The notes: generated from the letters alone by a model not told the origin. Counted from the stretch's first letter, positions 48,696 through 58,057 are shown. The stretch is 64,000 bases of DNA from Pseudomonadota bacterium (GCA_021784755.1 JAJYHM010000050.1:1-64000); one strand, 5' to 3'. Made by a program: numbers and translations.

Positions 48696-50156
48696 TCAGT
48701 CGCGTGGCAGCCGATGCGCGATCTGGTATTTGTCGAGCAGACGATAAAGGGTCACGCGCGACACGCCGAGCGAACGCGCCGACCGCGACAGGTTGCCGCC
48801 GCTCTTCTCAATGGCCTCGCAAATCGCCTCACGCTCGGCACGCTCGCGCGCCTCGGCCAGCGTCTCCTCGACAGGGACGTCGCGGTAGGAGCCGACATAA
48901 TCCAGACCCAGATCCTCAGGCCCTATCAGTTGCCGCTCGCACATCACCATGGCGCGGCGCACGCGATTGATGAGCTCGCGGACATTGCCCGGCCAAGTAT
49001 GCTGACTTAGGGCGATGAAGGCATCGCGGCTGAAACCCCGCACCTGCGGGTTCTTTTCCGCGGCGAACATATCGAACCAGTGGCGCGCCAAGGCCGTCAC
49101 ATCGCCCTCGCGGGCCCGTAGCGGCGGCACCTCGAGGTTCAACACATTCAAGCGATAATAGAGATCCTCGCGGAACCGCTTTTCGCCCACCGCCTTTTCG
49201 ATATTGACGTGGGTCGCGGCAATGACGCGGATGTCCGCATGCATGGTCTCGGTGCCACCCACGCGCTCATAGGTCCCGCCTTGCAGAACGCGCAAGAGAT
49301 TGACCTGGAGATCCAAAGACAGGTCTCCGATCTCATCGAGGAAGAGCGTACCGCCCTCGGCCGCCTCTATGCGGCCGATCTTGCGTTGATGGGCGCCCGT
49401 AAAGGCGCCCTTCTCGTGACCGAACAATTCCGACTGGATCAACTTGTCCGGGAGCGCCCCGCAATTTACGGCCACGAACGGGTGCGAGGTGCGCGACGAA
49501 TGGGCATGAATGGCAAGCGCACACAACTCCTTGCCCGTGCCTGTCTCTCCCTGGATCAGGACCGGGGCATCGGATTGGCTGATCTTCGCGATCCGCCGAA
49601 ACGTGGCCTTTATCGCTTGGCTGGTGCCTACGATGTTCTTTTCGAAACGGTTTTCGACCGACTGCTGGGGGCGGACGCGGCTCAGGTTCGCCATACCGAG
49701 GGCATGGCCGAGGCTGTGCAAGAGGCGCGGGACATCGACGGGGACGACGTGGAAGTCGAGACAACACTCGCTAATGAGATGGTTTGCCACGGCGCTCTTC
49801 AAGAACGCGAGATCGAGGATCGCGATCCATCGGAAGCGGCTGTTTCCATAGCCGAGCAGGGCCTCCGCCTCGGTGATCTCCTTCTCGTTGGCATCCTGCA
49901 AGCACACGATGCCCACACCCGCGCCCAAACGATCCATATAGGCCCGCGCGGTACCCCAGGCCCCTGCGCGCGTCAGATTCCACCCGTGACTTGTGATGTC
50001 GTCTTCCCGGAACGGGAGGGTTTTCGTCGGACAGTACACAAGCACCGAACGCGATTCACCGCCCAGGCCTGCACGAAAACCAAAACTTTCCGTCTTACAA
50101 TCCAGCTCCTCCCCCGACACCCCGCCTACCCCCTTTTTTCTCTTCCCGGCTCGCAA
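48696..50156 (-). CDS. Sigma-54-dependent activator, VpsR-like
   Basis: A regulator of up to 486 residues. The N-terminal 150 or so residues look like a degenerate receiver. The AAA+ domain has Walker A GETGTGKE, the sigma-54 contact loop GAFTGA, and Walker B GGTLFLDEIGDL. A Fis-type helix-turn-helix ends the protein (GGNLSRSARSLGVSRVTLYR). The listed start is a TTG; a GTG near 50120 or one further in is also possible. It begins 2 bases after the FapF-like gene and is the last gene of the biofilm train, so it probably activates the sigma-54-type promoter upstream of that train. Confidence 0.87.
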   Translation of the reverse strand: MRAGKRKKGVGGVSGEELDCKTESFGFRAGLGGESRSVLVYCPTKTLPFREDDITSHGWNLTRAGAWGTARAYMDRLGAGVGIVCLQDANEKEITEAEALLGYGNSRFRWIAILDLAFLKSAVANHLISECCLDFHVVPVDVPRLLHSLGHALGMANLSRVRPQQSVENRFEKNIVGTSQAIKATFRRIAKISQSDAPVLIQGETGTGKELCALAIHAHSSRTSHPFVAVNCGALPDKLIQSELFGHEKGAFTGAHQRKIGRIEAAEGGTLFLDEIGDLSLDLQVNLLRVLQGGTYERVGGTETMHADIRVIAATHVNIEKAVGEKRFREDLYYRLNVLNLEVPPLRAREGDVTALARHWFDMFAAEKNPQVRGFSRDAFIALSQHTWPGNVRELINRVRRAMVMCERQLIGPEDLGLDYVGSYRDVPVEETLAEARERAEREAICEAIEKSGGNLSRSARSLGVSRVTLYRLLDKYQIAHRLPRD

Positions 50157-50158
50157 TG

Positions 50159-51235
50159 CTAGAACGTCGTCGGCATGGTCACGCTCAAATTGATATTGGG
50201 CGCGTCCTTCGTGAGCCCTACCCCCAGATTCGTGACTATGGTCACACTACGACTGTCCGCATAAGACATGCCAAGATTTAGGACGGCGGCATTGCCACTG
50301 CTGCCAACAACGGGCTGCCAAGGGCCGCCTTGGGGTTTGATCCGGGTCGCAGCAATAAAGGTCTCGTCCACAGACAGGGTCAGACTCACGCGCCGGTTCA
50401 GAGCGAAGGCGGTTCCACCCCCGAGGCTGAAGGAATTGCCGCCGGCCACCTGTCCCGGCTGAGGGGTAGTCGTGCTCGAGATATTGCCGAAACGCTGGGG
50501 GAGGTTGTAGGTGTAGCTCAGACTCCCGAACAAGATCGCCGGGCTGACTGGCTTTATGAACGACAAGCCCGTGGAGACCGACCACAGGCCGTTACCCGTC
50601 GGCAAGGACTGCGGGTAGCTCAGATTACTGTTTTGTGGCTGCGTGACGACCGGGATGCCGTAGGGGCTGCGGCCGGTCGGCGCCTTGGCGGTCAGACTCC
50701 ACACGGTGGCCGGCCCGCCCTGGCTCCCCGAAAGCTGACAATAAAGTGAGGCGCTCGCATCGCCGATCTGCCCCTTGTTCTGCACGTCCTGCTGGCTTGC
50801 CTGCAGGCTCGAGCTGCCCGCGCCCACCGACTCATAGGTGCTCTGGCGCGCGAGATAGGGGACGGTCATAGACAATTCGAAATCATCGGTCGGCGCGTAA
50901 CTTGCCTGGAGCGACAAGGTTTCGATATTGCTCTGTACCTTGCTGACATTGATCTGGCCCAGGAAGATCGCCCCCAGGGCGAGAAAGCCATTCAAGGTCA
51001 GCGAGTTACTATCCGAATAGACATAGCTCAAGCCCGGCTGGAGGATGACCTGCCCGGCCTTGAACAAGGCATTCTGTTGGCGATAGACCGCCTGAACGCT
51101 CTCTTGAGTCTTCGGTTTATGCTGGACGCCGAGCGCGTCCTGCGTCGACGAAGCGGCCCACGCGGGCTGCACCGAGATAAACGCAACGATGAGCCCCCAT
51201 AAAACGGCACCACTCTTCCGTGCGTGCACGGTCAT
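50159..51235 (-). CDS. fapF: FapF-like outer-membrane amyloid secretion pore
   Basis: A 358-residue protein with a signal peptide (GLIVAFISVQPAWA), a short helical segment (TQESVQAVYRQQNALFKAG), then a barrel: LTLNGFLALGAIFLGQINVS, TAKAPTGRSPYGI, GLWSVSTGLSFIKPVSPAIL, and a C-terminal Phe after LSVTMPTTF. This matches the FapF pattern, the trimeric pore that exports Fap amyloid subunits in Pseudomonas. The ATG has a TAAGGAG site. It is separated from the other fap-like genes by five polysaccharide-type genes. Confidence 0.8.
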   Translation of the reverse strand: MTVHARKSGAVLWGLIVAFISVQPAWAASSTQDALGVQHKPKTQESVQAVYRQQNALFKAGQVILQPGLSYVYSDSNSLTLNGFLALGAIFLGQINVSKVQSNIETLSLQASYAPTDDFELSMTVPYLARQSTYESVGAGSSSLQASQQDVQNKGQIGDASASLYCQLSGSQGGPATVWSLTAKAPTGRSPYGIPVVTQPQNSNLSYPQSLPTGNGLWSVSTGLSFIKPVSPAILFGSLSYTYNLPQRFGNISSTTTPQPGQVAGGNSFSLGGGTAFALNRRVSLTLSVDETFIAATRIKPQGGPWQPVVGSSGNAAVLNLGMSYADSRSVTIVTNLGVGLTKDAPNINLSVTMPTTF

Positions 51236-51307
51236 ACTCCTTAAGCTAGCGTGGCGGGGATTGGGACCCGGACCGGCACCTGCACCCCTTATTTATGATA
51301 TTATTAT

Positions 51308-52261
51308 TTACTTATATTTAATGATCCCGTGTCGGCCCGCATGCAAAGCGCCATGAATCACGGCGGGGGCCAAGATCTCGATGTCCTCCGCGACCACGGA
51401 TGCCGGCGCCTCGGGGCTGCCGATCTCGCACCCCTCCCCCATCCGGATACGGCCTTCGGCGACTATCGGTCCCCATATCACGCAACGTGCGCCTATGACG
51501 ATGTCGCCCTCGCATACGAGCGCCCCCTCTATGACGCTGCCAACCCCTACCTCGAGAAGCCGGCGTGCCTTGACGGATCCACGCTGTTTCGTTCCAGGAA
51601 CGAGCGTTATCGGTTCGCGAGCCACTGTGTCCACGCACGCCACCCCCCGTGGCAGCGTCCCGCGGGCCCCGCTTTGCGCGTAACCCGCCAGGATGGTCGG
51701 CGCCGTCATCGACATAAACTCACACGGCGCGTCGATCTTTATCGTTTTATTGGCCGAGGCCCGACCGAGGATGCGGCAGTTGCCTTCCACCTCGATGTGG
51801 CCGTCGGCATGGCACCAGCGAATGATCGTGGAATTCCAGCGGAGATGCAAGATATCCGCAGCATAAAGCGCGCGGTACGTAGCGTCTTCGCCGGTATGCA
51901 AAGAACCCTCGCACGCCACCTCTTTATGGCAACTCAGTGACCCAGGTAAGGCGAGGTCGCCGAAGGCGTAGCTCATCGTGTTGGCGCACTCCCTGGGTGC
52001 CCGGCGCAGGGACGCTGGCACCACCAGCAACGGCTCGCCGTCCACTCGATATTCGGCGACCGCGGTCACAGGTTGCGCGATCAGCACGAGGCGCGCGCGC
52101 AGCTTTGTGATCAGGCTGCGTGCGAAATGATCGGGCGCATAGGCCGCCTCCGATAACGGTGGAGGCCCCAAGACGTCCCTACGACGCAGAAAGAGCCCTG
52201 CCGTCGGTATGAAGGGGAGGGCGAATACCATCAGTGTCGCAGCGATCAATAGCGCTAGCAT
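51308..52261 (-). CDS. Membrane-anchored polymer-forming (bactofilin-like) protein
   Basis: A 317-residue protein with one N-terminal membrane helix (LLIAATLMVFALPFIPTAGLFL). The C-terminal two thirds are repeated short beta turns with regularly spaced hydrophobic and Gly residues, for example GSVIEGALVCEGDIVIGARC and VIWGPIVAEGRIRMGEGCEI, as in right-handed beta-helical bactofilins. It follows the glycosyltransferase by 9 bases. It could scaffold the polysaccharide synthase; that is inference. Confidence 0.7.
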   Translation of the reverse strand: MLALLIAATLMVFALPFIPTAGLFLRRRDVLGPPPLSEAAYAPDHFARSLITKLRARLVLIAQPVTAVAEYRVDGEPLLVVPASLRRAPRECANTMSYAFGDLALPGSLSCHKEVACEGSLHTGEDATYRALYAADILHLRWNSTIIRWCHADGHIEVEGNCRILGRASANKTIKIDAPCEFMSMTAPTILAGYAQSGARGTLPRGVACVDTVAREPITLVPGTKQRGSVKARRLLEVGVGSVIEGALVCEGDIVIGARCVIWGPIVAEGRIRMGEGCEIGSPEAPASVVAEDIEILAPAVIHGALHAGRHGIIKYK

Positions 52262-52270
52262 ACGATGTCC

Positions 52271-53605
52271 TCAGGGCCCGACCGGATCGGGCGCGTTCTT
52301 GCGGTCGCGATAGCGTGGCGTCTTGTGCCAATGGACCCGCCCCGGACGCACGACATCGCCGAGCGCCATAAAAAAGCCGGCGGTTGCTGCGTAGGTGGAA
52401 ACGAAAAAGCCGATCAGGATCAGCGGCACGCCCTTGACCTTGTCGCGCTCGCCGTCCAGACGCAGTGCCGCCGCGATCTCATAGAAGGCGGCAGCATTGC
52501 CGAAGGTGCCGTAGCTCACGACCGCCAACATGAGCAACAAGCCGCTGCCGTTGTCGCCACAGAGCCATAGGACATACAGCACGAGCCAGCCTAGCAAGAG
52601 AAGGGGGGCCATGGCGTAGATCCCGAGCAAGAGCGCGCCATCGAAGCGTTCTCGGCGCGTTGCATAAGGCGACCGCAAAAGCGGCAACAAATGGCGGAAC
52701 AGGGCCTGGTTGTGCCCCTGTGACCATCGACGCAACTGGCGATAGCGGGCCTGCCACGACTCCACGACCTCCTCGTAACACTCCGAACGGTTCTGATAGG
52801 CGACCTTCCATCCGGCGATGGCAAGCCGATAAGTGATGTCCGTGTCCTCGGCCAGGGCATAAGGGTTCCAGCCCCCAACCGCTTTCAACGCCGAGACCCG
52901 CACGCCGCCCACCGTACCGCCAAATTGGGGGATCAGACGCAGGTTCGCGCGCGCCTGTTGATCCACCTGATAGCCGCCGGACCGCTCCAATTCGAGCAGA
53001 TGCGTGAGGAGGTTTGTGTCGCTGTTGTAGGGAACCACGCGGCCCATGACCCCGCCCACCTCGGGGTCGAAGAAGGGCGCCACGAGCTGCTTGACGATGC
53101 CCGCGCCCGGCAGGTAGTCGGCATCGAAGACAAGTGCGATATCGCCCACCACGAGTGCCGTGGCATCGACCAGGGCCGCAGCCTTGCCGGGCATCGCATC
53201 CATGGCCCTGTGCAGCACCTGGATGCGGTCGGGATGGGCGCGGGCGAAGGCGTCGAGGATCTGTGCCGTGCGGTCTACAGATCGATCATCGACACAGAGA
53301 ATCTTCAGGCGATCAGCCGGATAGTCCACCGCGACCACCCGCTCAAGGATCTGCTCTATGACCTGCTCCTCGTTGTGGGCCGGGATAATGACCGTCACGG
53401 CCGGCCAATCGGCCTGGGTGATGTCGAGGTAGGGATGGCGCTGGCGGCCAAAGAGGCGGTTCATGGTGAAGAAGAGATGGCGGATGGTGTAAAAGACGAT
53501 GACCGACACGATGACCAGCGCGATCGGCTGGAGAATCGCGATGAGACCCGCGTGCGCCTGCCAAGCGCGGGCGGCCAGCGGTAAACCCACGGTGCCGCTA
53601 CTCAT
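52271..53605 (-). CDS. Processive family 2 glycosyltransferase, membrane-bound
   Basis: A 444-residue synthase of the PgaC/BcsA type. An N-terminal membrane segment is followed by the GT-A domain: VTVIIPAHNEE, LKILCVDDRSVDRTAQIL, LVFDADYLPGAG, AEDTDITYRLAIAG and the QLRRWSQGHNQ product-binding motif. Several C-terminal helices complete the channel. It should polymerise a beta-linked sugar, perhaps amino sugar given the nearby WecB. Its start overlaps the preceding gene by 8 bases and has a GGAGGTT site. Confidence 0.92.
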   Translation of the reverse strand: MSSGTVGLPLAARAWQAHAGLIAILQPIALVIVSVIVFYTIRHLFFTMNRLFGRQRHPYLDITQADWPAVTVIIPAHNEEQVIEQILERVVAVDYPADRLKILCVDDRSVDRTAQILDAFARAHPDRIQVLHRAMDAMPGKAAALVDATALVVGDIALVFDADYLPGAGIVKQLVAPFFDPEVGGVMGRVVPYNSDTNLLTHLLELERSGGYQVDQQARANLRLIPQFGGTVGGVRVSALKAVGGWNPYALAEDTDITYRLAIAGWKVAYQNRSECYEEVVESWQARYRQLRRWSQGHNQALFRHLLPLLRSPYATRRERFDGALLLGIYAMAPLLLLGWLVLYVLWLCGDNGSGLLLMLAVVSYGTFGNAAAFYEIAAALRLDGERDKVKGVPLILIGFFVSTYAATAGFFMALGDVVRPGRVHWHKTPRYRDRKNAPDPVGP

Positions 53606-54374
53606 ATCGTAACCTCCAGCTCATGCCCCAGGAATAGAGCGCCACGAGACCCATCACGTCCAACAGAAGGCCTGCGAGTAAAAATAAGGTCGGCAGGGCG
53701 ATGAGGCCGAGACTGCTGGCCGCGAAGGCCTGCAGGCAGAACTGACACGGAAGGGCCACGGCCAGCCACGCAAGTGCAAGCAGCGTGAGGACGATCTTCT
53801 TGGTAACGCTGAAATCCAGCGGATAATAGATGGCCATGAACATGAGCGGGGTCACGACCATGAGCGCAAGACCCATGAGCAGCATCGACTGAATGTAGCC
53901 CACGAGCACATAAGGGAACGGCGCGAGCACAGGCGTGAACCCCAAGGCGCCGATGCCGAAAATCGTGGCCAGGGTAAAGAGTGCGAGCGCCAGAGGGAGA
54001 TGGCGACGGCGCAAGAGGACGACCAGGAGGAGGTCGGCTACAAACAGAGCCGCGCATATCATCCAGGCCTCATGCGTAGGCGGCGCCGCGGTGAGGTCGG
54101 GCACCGGGACGGGAAGATTCGTATGCCAAGGCAGGGCGTAAGGGAGCTGGATCACCTTGATGGCGGGCGTCGCCTGTTCACACCAAAAGGTCTCTATGGC
54201 GGTCCAAAGGGGGAGAATGATCGGCCGCGCTACCAAGCACACGGCCAAGGCCAGGAGCGGACCCACGAGCAATGAGGGGCGCCCCCAGCCTCGCTCGCGC
54301 GGCATGATGCGCAAACCCCTGTGGGCGGGAATCACGCCGCCACGCCAGCCCTCGACGGGGATCGCCGGGCGCAT
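53598..54374 (-). CDS. Multi-pass membrane protein, exopolysaccharide-associated
   Basis: About 258 residues, mostly hydrophobic: around seven membrane helices, for example LLVGPLLALAVCLVARPIIL, AWMICAALFVADLLLVVLL, and LGLIALPTLFLLAGLLLDVM. No family is recognised. Start choice is uncertain: a GTG at 54407 overlaps the preceding gene; the ATG at 54374 begins 13 bases after its stop. It lies between the barrel gene and the glycosyltransferase and probably helps make or export the polymer. Confidence 0.65.
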   Translation of the reverse strand: MRPAIPVEGWRGGVIPAHRGLRIMPRERGWGRPSLLVGPLLALAVCLVARPIILPLWTAIETFWCEQATPAIKVIQLPYALPWHTNLPVPVPDLTAAPPTHEAWMICAALFVADLLLVVLLRRRHLPLALALFTLATIFGIGALGFTPVLAPFPYVLVGYIQSMLLMGLALMVVTPLMFMAIYYPLDFSVTKKIVLTLLALAWLAVALPCQFCLQAFAASSLGLIALPTLFLLAGLLLDVMGLVALYSWGMSWRLRYE

Positions 54375-54387
54375 GCGGGAGCCCTGA

Positions 54388-55167
54388 TCAGAAATGGTAG
54401 AAGACACCGATGGATCCTCCGGTCTGCCGGTAATAGGAGCTTGCGAAACGCGCTACGTAAAGGTCGGTGCCCCAGTCGCGGCCCAACCATTGCCGCCACG
54501 TAGCAGACAGGGTATGGCTACGAAAATCTACGAGCGCAGTGAAGGCGCCAATCGGGAGATAGGCCTCCGTGCCCCACCCGTAACGAAGCGTCACCTCGGT
54601 ACGACCGCTGTCGTCATAAGAAAGCGCCACAAAACTCCTTTGCGCTCCCACAGAACCCGGATTGCTCGTGAGCCACGCGTGCCCGGCCATTGCCACCCAA
54701 TGCGCGGGAAAATAAGCCGTGAGATTCGCCCAGCCGCTGCTATCGCGATGACCGTCGCGGAAGCTGATGCCGGTGTAACCGGCGGTAGCCACCAGCGACT
54801 TATCGGGCAGAGCCTTGTAGGAAAGGCTTGCGTCCACGCGTTGCGCGGGTACGACGTTGGAGTTCGTGCTCGCGGCCATGCTCAGAAAACCGTACCAGCG
54901 TGGACTGAGCGTCTGGGTGACGCCGAACACGCCATAGGTCTCCTCGTAGCCGAAGATGCGGGCGTGGTCGACCTCCCAATTTCCAATGGTCGGCGACCCT
55001 TCACCGAACACCCCCTTGGCATAAAGGCCCTCGAAACGACCATAGCCTTGCGTCAGTCGATAATAAGATCCACCCGCTCCCACCCATCCATGGGCGCGCG
55101 CGGCGGATGGAAGGATCATGGCAAACGCCACCACGAACGCCCCTGCGCTATATCGCATCGCCTTCAC
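54388..55167 (-). CDS. Outer-membrane beta-barrel protein, YaiO-like
   Basis: About 259 residues starting with a GTG that overlaps the wecB stop (GTGA). A signal peptide (VAFAMILPSAARA) precedes a barrel: WVGAGGSYYRLTQGYG, GYEETYGVFGVTQTLSPRWYG, and a C-terminal Phe after GGSIGVFYHF. YaiO-like barrels are found in polysaccharide loci, so it may be the export port for the polymer. That role is inferred. Confidence 0.75.
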   Translation of the reverse strand: MKAMRYSAGAFVVAFAMILPSAARAHGWVGAGGSYYRLTQGYGRFEGLYAKGVFGEGSPTIGNWEVDHARIFGYEETYGVFGVTQTLSPRWYGFLSMAASTNSNVVPAQRVDASLSYKALPDKSLVATAGYTGISFRDGHRDSSGWANLTAYFPAHWVAMAGHAWLTSNPGSVGAQRSFVALSYDDSGRTEVTLRYGWGTEAYLPIGAFTALVDFRSHTLSATWRQWLGRDWGTDLYVARFASSYYRQTGGSIGVFYHF

Positions 55168-56336
55168 GACGCCACCACGCGTCGGGTGCGGCCCGTCCCG
55201 CCACGCCGGGGCATGGATATGGCGCTCCCGCGCCAGGCCCGGGTGAGGACTGCCGCGATCCGTCGGCCTGCGGTGCCGTCCCCGAAAGGGGAACGGGCGG
55301 AACGCATCGCCTCCCACTTCTGCGGCGAACGATAAAGGCGAACGATCTCTGCTTCTATGCGGCGCGCATCGGCGCCCACCAAGCGTCCTGCGCCACAACT
55401 CACGACCTCGGGCCGCTCGGTCTGACGGCGGGCGATCAGGACCGGTACGTGTGTGCTTGCAGCCTCCTCCTGCAGGCCGCCGGAGTCGGTCACGACCAGC
55501 CACGCACCGCTCAGCGCGCGCAGCATGTGTGGGTAAGTCAGTGGGCGTGACAACGACACACGGCCGCGGGCATCCGCCGGCAAGTCCCGCCAAATCGCCT
55601 TGACGGCCGTCGCGACCTCGGGATTTGGGTGGAGTGGCCAGAGAACCACAACGTCCGGGAAGCGCTCCACGACACGCCGCATGGCGCGCCCGATCTCGTT
55701 GATCCCTGCCCCCCAATTCTCCCGGCGATGGGCCGTCACGATAATGAGTCGCCCCGCCCCCGATTGCCGCCTCGCGGCTTGCGCCTCTATCCTGTCGTAA
55801 CCGAATTGCACCGCGTCGACGACGGTGTTGCCGGTCATGGTGATGGCTTTTAAGGGGACACCCTCCTTACGCAGACAGGCTACGGCAAGCGGCGTCGGCG
55901 CGAAGTGCCAAGTGGCCATGCGCGTGATAAGCCTGCGATTCATCTCCTCCGGAAATGGCTCGTCCGCGTCGCCCGAACGCAGACCCGCCTCCACATGCGC
56001 GACCGGTACCTTGTGGTAAAAACCGAGCAGTGCGCCCACAAAGGCGGTGGTGGTATCCCCTTGGACCACGAGGGCATCGGGGGCCACCTCCGTCACGATC
56101 GGGTCGAGCCGCGCCAAGAGCCGCGCGCTCAACTCGGCGAGCTTGGGGCCACGTGGCCCGAGGTTCACGCTCGCGTGCGGCCGCACCTCCAAAAATTGGC
56201 AGAGGTCAGATATGGCCGCCACATGTTGTCCGCTATGGACGAGAAAAACCTCGCAACCCGACGCCTCGAGGGCATGCACGACACTTGCGGTTTTGATGAG
56301 CTCCGGCCGCGTCCCCGTCAACACCAAAACCCGCAT
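55164..56336 (-). CDS. wecB: UDP-N-acetylglucosamine 2-epimerase (non-hydrolysing)
   Basis: About 390 residues. MRVLVLTGTRPELIKTASVV opens the protein; HVEAGLRSGDADEPFPEEMN and TDSGGLQEEAAST follow, all hallmarks. It interconverts UDP-GlcNAc and UDP-ManNAc. The ATG at 56336 has a GGGAGG site; an upstream start at 56417 adds 27 residues. Its placement suggests ManNAc or a derivative in the local exopolysaccharide. Confidence 0.92.
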   Translation of the reverse strand: MRVLVLTGTRPELIKTASVVHALEASGCEVFLVHSGQHVAAISDLCQFLEVRPHASVNLGPRGPKLAELSARLLARLDPIVTEVAPDALVVQGDTTTAFVGALLGFYHKVPVAHVEAGLRSGDADEPFPEEMNRRLITRMATWHFAPTPLAVACLRKEGVPLKAITMTGNTVVDAVQFGYDRIEAQAARRQSGAGRLIIVTAHRRENWGAGINEIGRAMRRVVERFPDVVVLWPLHPNPEVATAVKAIWRDLPADARGRVSLSRPLTYPHMLRALSGAWLVVTDSGGLQEEAASTHVPVLIARRQTERPEVVSCGAGRLVGADARRIEAEIVRLYRSPQKWEAMRSARSPFGDGTAGRRIAAVLTRAWRGSAISMPRRGGTGRTRRVVAS

Positions 56337-56492
56337 CGCCTCCCTGTCACGAGGGGATCGCGCGCGCACCTCATCGCGCACCCGCGCGACCCCCTCCCCC
56401 ACTGATTCACGACACATGCGTTTACCTCAAAATGCCCTGCGGCCCCAGCCGGCCACCTCTACGGGTGCTCGGCTGCCCACAGCTCATGTACG

Positions 56493-57275
56493 TCAAAGCC
56501 CCTTCATCGTCCCCAGGATGGCGCCGATCTGCGCTGCGGAAAACACCCCAGAGTGCGCGAACCCCACACTCAAACTCATCTGGTTCAAGACATTGTTGGC
56601 GCTCGACAAGACCTGTGCGCTCTGGCCTAAGCCTTGCACGCCCAAGGTCTGCTGTATGACCCCCTGCCCCGGCACGTTCACCGCCACGATCACGGAATTG
56701 CCGTTGAACGCCACACTTCCCTGCGCATCGCCGTTGGCCACCGCGAGGTTGGCCGGCCCCCCGGCCGCGCTGCCGGCGTCGAAGCCCGGTCCGCTCGTCC
56801 CCACATTGATCACGGCCACATTCTTTATGACGTTGTCATTGCCGGTGGTTTGTATGCCTTGGCCTATACCCGAGACGCCCGCGACCGGATCCCCCTGAAT
56901 GGTCCCCGTGCCGCCCGTGACCGTACCGCCTGTGCCCGCGGCCTTGGTGGAAAAGCTATTCACGGTGAGGTGGGGCCGCCCGCCGCCATCCAGTCCCAAG
57001 CCGACCGTCGTGCCCACGGCGAGGCTCGACCCATCCGCCTGCGTCCAGCGGCTCACCATCTGTAGCCCGAAATAGACCACGCCGTCCGAACCGACATAGC
57101 GACCGCGCAGCCCTGATAGGGCGCGCGCCGACAGCGGCGGGTGCGCCGTGATGGGACCCAGGTCGGGCGCAAAGAGCGTAGCCGCTCGCGCTGAGACAGT
57201 CGTCGCGCAGAAGGCACCCACCGCAAGCACCCGGACCGCACCCCGAATGACTCGTTCCCTTTTGCTCGTGTCCAT
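56493..57275 (-). CDS. FapE-like secreted amyloid-associated protein
   Basis: About 260 residues with a signal peptide (VRVLAVGAFCATTVSARA). ALSGLRGRYV and VVYFGLQMVSRWTQADGSSL match the pattern I recall from FapE. A Gly/Thr-rich central part and an Asn/Gln/Val-rich end (VIKNVAVINV, GVIQQTLGVQGL) suggest amyloid-compatible sequence. The ATG at 57275 has a GAAGGAG site. It lies 35 bases after fapD. Confidence 0.65.
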   Translation of the reverse strand: MDTSKRERVIRGAVRVLAVGAFCATTVSARAATLFAPDLGPITAHPPLSARALSGLRGRYVGSDGVVYFGLQMVSRWTQADGSSLAVGTTVGLGLDGGGRPHLTVNSFSTKAAGTGGTVTGGTGTIQGDPVAGVSGIGQGIQTTGNDNVIKNVAVINVGTSGPGFDAGSAAGGPANLAVANGDAQGSVAFNGNSVIVAVNVPGQGVIQQTLGVQGLGQSAQVLSSANNVLNQMSLSVGFAHSGVFSAAQIGAILGTMKGL

Positions 57276-57310
57276 ACCGCTCCTTCGCACTTGATCGGGA
57301 AGTCCTTAAG

Positions 57311-57997
57311 TTAAAAATCCGTCGCGGGAATGAAACCAAAATCCCGCAGATTGCGCGCCTCGTTCCTTTCCATCGCCGCCATGAGGCCATGCACGCGTAC
57401 CGCCTTCATGCCCTGGCGCAGGGGTGTGGCCTTATCGTAGTGACGCCCCATGACGATGAACACCACGTCGTCCCAATCCTTCACGAAGCGCGCGAACGGC
57501 AGGCTGCGATCGCCCAAGGCGGGGTCGGCGAGAAAGACGCGCCCGTGAACCACCCCCTTAAGCACCACAAAGTGCTGATAACCCTGGATGTCGAGCAGCA
57601 CCACCACCGGGACCCGTAATTGGACGAGCAAGGCCGGTGGTACCTTATATCCTGCCCCGTGCAGTCCGATTCGGGACAGGTAGCGGGCCATATCCAACAT
57701 CGAAAAGCCCTTCTGCTGCACCACTTGGCGGTTGCTCACCTTGAGCATCCCAACGATCACCTGGTTCTCCGACAATTTCCGGCCGTAGGCGAAATCGACG
57801 AGGGTAGCAAGCGCCGCGGCCCCACAACTGTAATCGGTGTGCTGGCGCACCACCGCCCGAAACTTCAAAGCTTGCATGCTGGCGACGTGCGTAATGAGCG
57901 GCACGCCCCCGAATCCGTTGACGACGATCGTTCCCGCCTGCGCCAGAGCCGGCAACATCGCAAGCCCAATGGTCCACAGTCGAAGAAGATACGGCAT
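57311..57997 (-). CDS. fapD: FapD-like C39-family cysteine protease
   Basis: A 228-residue secreted or periplasmic papain-like peptidase. After a signal peptide, the catalytic Cys is in RQHTDYSCGAAALATLVDFA, the His in QGYQHFVVLKGV, and the Asp in FLADPALGDRSL. In Pseudomonas FapD is needed for export of Fap amyloid subunits. It comes 60 bases after the fibre gene, separated from it by a strong terminator. Confidence 0.82.
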   Translation of the reverse strand: MPYLLRLWTIGLAMLPALAQAGTIVVNGFGGVPLITHVASMQALKFRAVVRQHTDYSCGAAALATLVDFAYGRKLSENQVIVGMLKVSNRQVVQQKGFSMLDMARYLSRIGLHGAGYKVPPALLVQLRVPVVVLLDIQGYQHFVVLKGVVHGRVFLADPALGDRSLPFARFVKDWDDVVFIVMGRHYDKATPLRQGMKAVRVHGLMAAMERNEARNLRDFGFIPATDF

Positions 57998-58013
57998 CGT
58001 TATTACCCCTGTT

Positions 58014-58046
58014 AAAAAAATGGGCGGGGATTCTTGCCCCCGCCCA
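58014..58046 (-). terminator. Intrinsic terminator between the fibre gene and fapD
   Basis: On the minus strand TGGGCGGGG, an 8-base loop, CCCCGCCCA, then a run of seven T. It lies 11 bases after the stop of the ten-repeat fibre gene. It should end most transcripts there and allow limited read-through to fapD and beyond. Confidence 0.88.
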
Positions 58047-58057
58047 CAGTGCAGACC

